A DNA stretch of 64,000 bases from Struthio camelus (Eukaryota; Chordata; Aves; Struthioniformes; Struthionidae): contig NC_090964.1 of NCBI RefSeq assembly GCF_040807025.1, positions 8,766,214-8,830,213 on the forward strand, given 5' to 3'. The position numbers were made by a program, and so were the translations under genes. Each line of letters opens with the position of its first letter. Within the stretch, counting starts at the first letter, position 1. The notes under the pieces are model-generated. The model did no database searches. It was not told the origin of the DNA and worked only from the letters and a program-made list of their open reading frames with translations. Shown here one piece after another: positions 48,801 through 57,800 of the stretch.

Positions 48801-51800
48801 TGCACGTGTGAGCATGCACAGATGGGAGCATGTGTCTGAGCATGCACGTGTGTGTGCACGTGTGAGCATGCACAGATGGGAGCATGTGTCTGAGCATGCA
48901 TGCGTGTGAGCACATATGCAAGCACGCACGGGTGTGAGCTCGCACCTGCATGTGCGGTGGGAGCCCGGCTGCCGGCTCTGCCTCCCGCCTCACGGCACCG
49001 CTCTCCTTCCCCTCTCTGCAGAGATGGATGAGTCGTCCCACTTCGTCATCGGGGCCGTCCTGTACCGCACGCTGGGGCTGATCCTCCCGCCGCCCAAGTG
49101 AGTGGGGCTGCTCCTGCGGCTGGGGGCACGGCGGGGGCTGCTGCCGTGCCGGGGCCGAGCTGAGCCCCGCAGCAGGATGGGGACGGGGCCGGCGGAGCCG
49201 CAGCGGGGCAGAGCCCGGGGGGCGCACGGTGCCCGGTGACCACCGCTGCCTCCTCCCTGCAGGACGCCCCTGGTCGTCACCTCCAAGGTGCTGATGGTGA
49301 CGGTGCGCCCGCCGACCAAGCCCGCGGCGCCCCTCGTCCTGGTGGAGCTCTCCCACGTCGTTAACGTGAGTGTCGCCCTCGCCGCGGCTCCCGATCCCAT
49401 CCCGGCAGAGCCGGCCGGCACCCACTTGCAAGCCCCGGGCTGGGTGCTGCCGGGGAGCCGCCGGGGCCGTGCCGGGGCCGGGAAGGGGTCCGGCAGCCGG
49501 ACGAGCTGCTGAGCCGCCCCTCCGTCCGCAGGGCACGTCCCACCCGCAGTGCGTCGCCTGGGACTACTCGAGGACGTGAGTGGGGCGCGGAGGGGGGCGC
49601 TGGGGGCGGTGGGTGCCGCCGTGCCCGCACTCGGCAGGCGATGCTGCAAGAGGGGGCTCAAGGGTTGGTTTCGCTAATACGGGTATCGATTTTGCTCCGC
49701 TTGACGCCGGAGACCGATGTCTCCTGCCTGCCAGACGCAATTTATTAGCGTGGAGCCCGGCGCTTTGGCGAGCGAGCTGGAAAGTAGGGCACGGCAGGGG
49801 GAGCGGGCCGGGCGCGGGGTGGGCAGCCGGCCCCATCGCCCCCAGGCACTGCGCCCAGTCTGCCCCCAGGTGCCTCCAGCTCGGGGTTACTGGTTCCAGT
49901 GCAGCCCCGCTGGGGAGGCTGGGCCTGCCTGAAGTGTTGCAGTGAGGCTCCCCTGTTGACGAGGAGGAGCGTGACTGTGACGAGCGTGGCAGGTCTCAGC
50001 CTGGCCCTCGGCGTTTGCATCCCCAGCTGGCCTGGGGCCTGATCCACTGCTGTCCCACAGACCCAGTTCCCTGTTTCCCTGGTTCACTGGGAGCTGTGGC
50101 TGCTTTGCCAGCGCTGCTACGCACAGCCAGCACGGCCAGCCCCGCGCCCCGTGCCGCGGCGCTGTCACCTGGCTCAGTCCTGCTGGCAGCCGGGGGTCTG
50201 ACCAGCCCCGGGGGCTTGAAGGGAGCCTTGTGCCCTCCCTAGGGAAATGTGGCTTTGGGAATAGCTCTTTCCTGCTCCATGAGTTGCAGCTCCTGCTGGG
50301 CTGCGAAGAGCTGCAGGTGGCTGCGTGGCTCTCGGGGGCCCTGGGACGGCTCCTGCCTGCCCCAGCACCTCCACTTTGCAGGGAGCGGTGCAAGCGGGAC
50401 CCTAGGGCATCGTTGTGCCCTGGTGTGGTGCAGGGGGCTGCAGGGATGCCCCGGCACTGCCCCGACAGCCTGCCACCCGCCTGGGCCAGGTGGGACAGGA
50501 TGCGCACAGCACCCGGCGCCTGGCTGGGAAGGATGCAGGGTTGCAGCATCCTTCCGCACGGGGAGCCATGCACGGGGTGCCTGGCTGCTCCGCATTGCAG
50601 CTGGCCGGGGACACAGCGGGGAGACGTGTCCCCTGCATCCCGCCTGCCCCTGAGCCATGCCGGGGGAGCCACCGCTGCCCAGGCACCCTGCATCCCCTCC
50701 GCCAGGGCCTGGCCCCCTCCCTCCCGCGGTTTGGCCCCCCACAACCTGGAGGAGGAGATTAAATCCGTGTTGCACTGCTCCCCTGGGGGATGAACGCGGG
50801 GGGAGGCGGGGGGCGGGGGTGGCTTTTGCCCCATGTCTGGCTTGGGGGATTAGCCCATCTCCCAGCCTCCCCCCGGGCAGGTGCCAGCAAAGGGTTAACT
50901 CGGCGAAGGCGCGAGGGGCTGTGGGCTGCGTATGCGTTTGATCATTTCAAATTGCTCTCTCCCTCGCTCTGGTCCCATTAATCAGGGATGCTGGCTTGGG
51001 AAACTGGGACACGGAGAGCTGCCAAACCCTGGAGACCCTCCCGGCACACACCAAATGCCAGTGCAGCCAGCTCTCCACCTTCGCCGTCCTCGCCCAGCTG
51101 CCCAGAGACCTGGTAGGGGCCGGGGGGCCGGGGGCCAGCCCTGCCGTCGGGGTCGCCAGCGATGGCATCTCGCCTGGAGAGGCGATTCCCACGCTGCAGG
51201 GCCGAGGGGGCCGCCCGGCCCGGCCTGGCCCCGGGGGGTGAGGGGGGACGGGGGGTCCCGCCGGGCAGCCGCGGCTTAGCAGAGCCGGGCACAGCCGTGG
51301 CCTGTCCGGGTGCAGGGGTCCCCATGTGGATGGGGCAGGGGGGCGCGTTGCCTGCAGGTACCCCAACCCCATGGGCTGCCCCGTGCTGGGTGGTGCGAGG
51401 GTGGGGGGGGTTGCAACTGCCAAGAGAGCGGCCTGGGCCCCCCCGGCGCCCCCAGGGCTGCACTCTGCCAGGCAGGATGCTGCAGTGATTTATAAGGCTC
51501 CTTAACAGGTGTTGATATGTGCGAGGAGGGGAGGGGACAGGGACGCACCCTGGGGCGGAAAGGAGCCGTCCTGGCATGTGTCCCTTCCCGCAGCCGCGCC
51601 GGCAGGGCCCTCCCGGCCCCCATTGCTATTCCAGCAGCGTCCCCGTTGGCCCGGAGATGGGCACCGGTCCCCGGGAACGCGTCTTGGCAGCGCCGAGCCG
51701 CGGCGCCCCCCGGGGTCCCCGAGCTGGGGGGCAGCTGTGGGGGTGCAGGGGCCGGCGTTAGCCTGGGGATGGTCTCAGCCTCTCTCCCTTCCTCCCCCAG

Positions 51801-54800
51801 GCCATGGACCCCTCGGGCACCCCATCGGTGCCGCTGATGATCGGCTGCGCCGTCTCCTGCCTGGCCCTGCTGACCTTGCTGGTGATCTACGCTGCTTTCT
51901 GGAGGTGACAGTGTGGGTGCTGTCCGGGGGCGCTGGGCACATCCACAGCCGGGGAGACAGGAGCAGATGCAGGGAGGGGGCGGTGAAGGGGGAGCAGCGA
52001 GAGCACGAGCTTAGCAGCGCTGCGATTAAATGCATTGTTCCTGGAAGAGAATAAACCCTCGTGGCATTAGGGCAGGAGGGGGCACGGAGATGCCGGGCTG
52101 TCCGGGTACGGCTGTGACCACGTGTCATGCAGGAGGCCCTGCTGGCCCGACCGTCCCCAGGCAGGACAGCGTCTGCAGCGCCTGGGCACGTCCCGGGCTC
52201 TGGGGCAGCACGCCGGCTCCACGCCGCTCCCTGCCCGCAGGTTCATCAAGTCGGAGCGCTCCATCATCCTGCTCAACTTCTGCATCTCCATCCTGGCCTC
52301 CAACGTCCTCATCCTCGTGGGCCAGTCCCAGATGCTCAGTAAGGTGAGAGCCGCCGGGGCGCCCCGGGGACGCGGAGCGCTCGCTGCTCGGCTCCAGCAC
52401 CCTGGGTGTCCCGGGGCGGGAGCCATCCCGCCTCCGGCAGGGATCGGAGGATGGAGCAGGCAGTGCCCCGCAGGGACAGGGACACCTCGGGGCAGGCACG
52501 GCCTGGGGCATCGCTGCACCGAATCGAGGGTGCAGCATCGCCTTTTGCAGCGAGGGATGCAGGTGTGGGAGCGTATCAGCGTGCCGGGGCCGCGCCGTAT
52601 CCCAGCCCTGCATCTCCGTCGGCCGGCTGCGACGTCCTCCCCCGTGCCAGTCCTGGCGCTGCCGGGGAGCGTGGCGAGTTTGCAGGTCTCTGCGGGCACG
52701 TGTCCCCGGGGGCCGGTGAGCCAAGCGCTCGGGCGCTGATGGCTGGAGCGAGATACGAGCGCCGCGGCTGCTCCAATCGCGCCTTATCTGCCCGGCTGGT
52801 CGCGCCGGCCCTGCTGGCTCCGAGGAGCAGATTTGATTTGGATTAACTCAATCTTGGGATTAAATTCTTTGCGCTGGTGGCTCGGACACAAACCTAGCCC
52901 AGGCGTGGGAGTTTAACCGCCGCGATGCCGGGCGGTTCGGAGGGCCGGTCGCGGCTCAGCCCCGCTGGCGGCCAGCGCCTGATCCTGGCGCTGCTGGCAG
53001 AGCCCCGCAGCTGCCCCGCGGCTCCCTTTGCCCCGCGCTGCCCCGAGGCAGACCGCAGCCCTGCAGCCCTCGGGGGGCTGCCGCGGGCCGCGTCCCCCTG
53101 ACCCGCCTGCCTCCCCCGGCAGGGCGTGTGCACCATGACGGCTGCTTTCCTGCACTTCTTCTTCCTCTCGTCCTTCTGCTGGGTGCTGACGGAGGCCTGG
53201 CAGTCCTACCTGGCGGTGATCGGCCGGATCCGGACACGCCTGGTCAGGAAGCGCTTCCTGTGCTTGGGCTGGGGTAAGGAAGGGAAACTGAGGCAGGCTG
53301 CGGGAAAGCCTCTTCCGCAACGCCTTGCTGCAAGCCCTGGGAGGCCGTGGGGCCGTCCCCCGCAGCTCCGGCTCCTCTCGCCTCCTGCCTCTCCAGGTCT
53401 GCCAGCCCTCGTGGTCGCCGTCTCCGTCGGCTTCACGCGGACCAAAGGCTACGGGACGGCGAGCTAGTACGTGGGGACGGTGGGGACGCGGCGGGCTGGG
53501 CCGGGGCAGGGGGCTGGCAGCGGTGCCGGCAGCGTGGGGCGAGGGGTGCGGGACGGGACGGGGATCGGGAGGGAGCCCGGGACGTGCCCGACGCTCCGCG
53601 TTCCCCCTCCGCAGCTGCTGGCTCTCCCTGGAGGGCGGCTTGCTCTACGCCTTCGTGGGCCCCGCTGCCGTCATCGTGTTGGTAGGTGGGCCCCGTGCGG
53701 CGCTCTTCCCCCGCCGTGCACCCTGCAAAACCCTTCGCCAGCGTTGGCAGCTCCCCGCCAGGTCTCGGAGGGGCTCCGCGCCCGGCCCTAAGCCCAGGCT
53801 GTCCTCTCGCTCCAGGTGAACATGCTTGTCGGCATCATCGTGTTCAACAAGCTCATGTCCCGCGACGGCATTTCAGATAAGTCCAAAAAGCAGCGAGCTG
53901 GGTAAGTGCCGTGCAGCCCCGTGGGGGCTGTCCCTGGGGCCGGCGCGGGGATGGGGGCGCAGGCAGGCTGCTCCCCCCGGAGCTGTGCCCTATGCCCAAC
54001 CCAGCTCTGCCACCTGGGAGGGCATTGGGGGGGGGGGTCTCCTCTGGGAGCAGGCTGAGGACTGGGCAGACTTCGCTTCACTTGTGGGCGGTGGGGGCCA
54101 AGCCCAGGGGTGCTGCAGCCCCTTGCTGGGGGGGGCAGCAGATGGGGGGAGCACCTCCCCCCGGGAAGGGGGAGCCCCTTCCCTGCCGCCGGCCGAGGGG
54201 GCTGAGCCCTGCGCCCGTCCCTGCTCCACGCTTGGCCACCCCCTGCTAGTCATTAACAACTGCTGCCGCCCGTCGACTAACCCGGCGCTCTCTCTCTCTC
54301 TCTTTCTCTTTTTCTCTTTCCTCATTTGCTTTCTGCCTGTGTCCATCCATCCATCCATCCGTCCGTCCGTCCGTCTGCCCGCTCCCCGTCCCCGCCATCC
54401 CGCTCGCCCCCGGCCTTGCTCTCCCGGCGCGGACCGGTCCTGGCCGCGGGGGGCGCCTAGCTCCGAGCCCCCGCCCTGCGGCAGCCTGCTGCTGAAATGC
54501 ACCAAGTGCGGCGTGGTGTCCAGCGCGGCCATGACCTCCGCCACCGCCAGCAACGCCATGTTAGTGCCCGCCGCGCGCCCGCCCGCCCGCCCCGGCGCAG
54601 CCTTCTCCGGGGCCGGGGTGAGGGGGGGAGCAGGGGGAGCAGGGAGAAGGCTGCGCGCTCGGGGCGGCCCCCCTGCGCGCCGCGCTCGCTGCCCGGGGCG
54701 CGCGCCACCCACCGCGGCCATCACGTCTGCATGGCATGGCTTCCCGCAGGTCACGTCATCTCCGGGGACAGCGGGGCGGAGGGGGTGCGCGGGGCGGCTC

Positions 54801-57800
54801 AGCTCCTCTCCCCCGGCACGTCACGCCGGGGCACGTGCCGGCCCCGGTCTTGGGACGTCTTCCCGGCACGTCAGCACGGGGACGTGTCCCCAGGGCCAGG
54901 CCATAGGTGCCACCACCCCGCTGCTGCCGGTGGGGCCCTGGGGTTTAATTAGAACAGAAACAGCTCCAAAAAGTGCTGCTAAAAACCCCTTGTGTGGGGT
55001 TACTCCTGAGTGCGGGGCTCGGGGTGCAGGAGGGGAGCCCCGTTTTTCCCGTTCGCCCTATCGAATAGGCAGCGCAGCGAGCGCCCAACCGGGGGCGGCT
55101 CGGAGAGGCCGAGGGAGGGGGGACAGACGGGTGCCTGGACCGAGGCACTGGGGCTCCGCAGCGCTCGCCGGCTCCGGGTCTCACTGCAGACGTGCAGCAC
55201 CGTGCACCGCCTGCCCCTTCCCTCGGTTCGCCCCAGCCGAGCTTGCGGGGAGGAAGGGTGCCGCTCCGGGGGGGTTTGTCCCAGGATAGCCCCGGCGCGG
55301 CCCGGCTCACCCGGCCCCTCTCTCCCTGCCCCAGGGCATCGCTGTGGAGCTCCTGCGTGGTCCTGCCCCTGCTGGCGCTGACCTGGATGTCGGCCGTGCT
55401 CGCCATGACCGACCGGCGCTCCATCCTCTTCCAGGTCCTCTTCGCCATCTTCAACTCCGTCCAGGGCTTCGTCATCATCACCGTGCACGGCTTCCTGCGC
55501 CGAGAGGTGGGAGCGGGGAGCCCGGTGGCGGGAGAGCCCCGGCCGCGGGGGCTGCCCCGGCCGCGGGCCGTGACCGGCTCTGTCCGCGCAGGTCCAGGAC
55601 GTGGTGAAGTGCCAGGTCGGGGTGTGCAGGAGCGAGGAGAACGAAAACTCGCCCGACTCCTGCAAGAACGGGCAGGTGCAGATCCTGGTGAGGGCGGCAG
55701 CGGGCGCAGCGCCCCGGCTGCGTGCGGCAGCGATGCCGCCAAGAGCTGGGGCAGGCCGGCTGCGGGATTCACCCGGGGCTGCGTCAGGGACCCCCCCCAA
55801 ACCGTCTTCTCCCTGGTGCTGGCCAAGATGCATTCATTTCTCTGTCTCTCTCTCTCTTCTCTCTCTCTCTTTCTCTCTCCCTTTTCCCTTCTTTCTGTAT
55901 TTTTATAGACAGATTTTGAAAAGGACGTTGACCTGGCGTGTCAGACAGGTGAGGGCTCTCCCTGGCAAGGGCTCGGCGTGGCCGTGCCGTGCCGGGCGCA
56001 ACGCCACCGGGCAGGGGGTCTGACCCGCTCCCTGCCCGCAGTGCTGTTCAAGGAGGTGAACACCTGCAACCCCGCCACCATCACGGGCACCTTGTCCCGC
56101 ATCTCCCTGGACGGGGACGAAGATCCCAAGCTCAACACCAGCTCAGAGGGCGGCCTGGGCTTCTCCAGCCTGCCCGGGAACATCCCACCCCCCAGCATCC
56201 TGGTCCAGGTGCCCAAGATGACGCCCAACGTGGTGGCGGGCTTGAACGACCTCGGCGAGCCGCCGGCCAAGAACGTCAACCTGGAGGCGCAGGGCCCCGT
56301 GTACCTGTGCACGGACAGCAGCCTGCGGCCGGTGGAGTACAGCTGGCTGCGGGCCCAGGAGCCGCCGCTGGAGAGCGACTACATGGTGCTGCCCCGCCGG
56401 ACCGCCAGCCTCAAGCCCTTCCAGCGGGAGGAAGGCAAACTCAACGCCGGCACCGAGGACGGGGCGGGCGGCGGGAAGGGGCGCCCCGGCGCCGAGGGGG
56501 ACGCCTACCCCAGCTTCGTCTCGGTCGACCACATCAACGTGAACTTGAACCAGCCCTACGGGACGGTGAAGCATCCCTACGGCCTGCAGTTCAAGCAGCA
56601 TCCCACCGTGCGGCAGATCCTGGCCTCGGAGCTCTCAGAGCGCAGCCGCACCATGCCCCGCACCGTCCCCGGCTCGGCGATGAAAGTGGGGTCGCTGGAG
56701 GTGAGCGGGGGCACCCGGGGAGACGCGGGCACGCGTGCTGGAGGACTCGCACGGGAGGGGAAACGCGTGGGCGAGGAGGCCTGGGGTGGGGAGAGCATGC
56801 AAGAGCGTGCATGAGTGTGCACGTGCGAGTTTGCACGAGTGCCCGCCTGCTGGATGTGCAAAGACCTCTCCGTTTTGTTGTCCGTCTCCTCCCTGCCTCG
56901 TCCCTGCTCCGGGCCGGGTGCCTCCCCTGCCAGAGGAAGAGGTTGCGATACTCTGATCTGGATTTCGAGGTAAGCTCTGCCACGCAGTGGGGATTGCTGG
57001 ATCGGGCACTGCCCGTCCCTTGCCCTGCCGGGGCAGCGCCGGGGTCCCCGTCCCCGAGAGCTGGGTACGGGCACAGCAGGCGTAAAGCACCTTCTCCTTA
57101 ATCACCTCTCCCCCAGCCCTGGGCAGATTTAAGCAAATGTGATGAAATAGAAGCCAAGCTCCGAGGACTTTTATACCCGGCAATGAAGAGCAGTAGCTCT
57201 TGATTAAAATGCCAGCGCAGAGCGGGAGTGTTTTAGCGGGCTTTACGGGAGGAGATGGTGCTGGCAGGCAGGCTGGGGCTGGCGGCGGCGTGGCTCAGCT
57301 GCCGTTAAGGGGCTCGGCGTACCTCGGCCAGGGCCGCGGGGCAGAGACCCCGGGGACGGGCCGCGTCTGCCCGCAGCCGCGCTGGCCCCGGCTTGGGGCG
57401 CCCCGGGAGGGCGGCGAGCGAGCGGGCCGGCGGGGGCCGGGGCTGGGGCGCGGGGCTGTGCCCGCGGCAAGCGCCCACCGCCGCGGGGGACCCTCTCGCC
57501 CTGCAGAAGGTGATGCACACGCGGAAACGCCACTCCGAGCTCTACCACGAGCTGAACCAGAAGTTTCACACGCTGGACCGGTACCGAGCCCCGGCCACCG
57601 GCACCTCCAAGGTGAGGTCCTGGGGGCGCACGCTGCTCGCCTCTGCCCCGCGGACCGGCCGGGGCGTTTGGGGAAGGCAGCGGGGGATGCAGCACCCCGG
57701 GGAGGTGCCAGGCGGGGGGGTGAGCGCTGAGCGGGGCTGTGTCTCTCCCGCAGCGAGAGAAGCGGTGGAGCGTCTCGTCGGGCGGCGGGGAGAAGAGCGC

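Larger units (their letters stand above)
51113..54460. other. introns around the helix 1-5 exons
   Basis: Introns 51113-51800, 51905-52240, 52344-53122 and 53902-54460 carry no extra exon I can support. 52832-52910 is AT-rich (GATTAACTCAATC). The last intron contains the AG-free zone described under exon 23. Confidence 0.5.

Noticed and set aside
51919..51940. Second RE1-like sequence (GTGCTGTCCGGGGGCGCTGG) in the intron after helix 1
   Set aside because: Half-sites are one base too far apart and the right half is mismatched; weaker than the 16.08-kb site.
55909..55916. Alternative acceptor four bases downstream in exon 26 (ATAG/ACAG)
   Set aside because: Use of the second AG would shift the frame and break the [13 protein letters not shown] match.
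56934..57103. Reading through the donor after DLDFE as an intron-retained C-terminus
   Set aside because: The GTAAGC donor is good and the retained frame reaches TAA at about 57102 with a low-complexity, non-conserved peptide; the acceptor at 57116 is the more interesting option.
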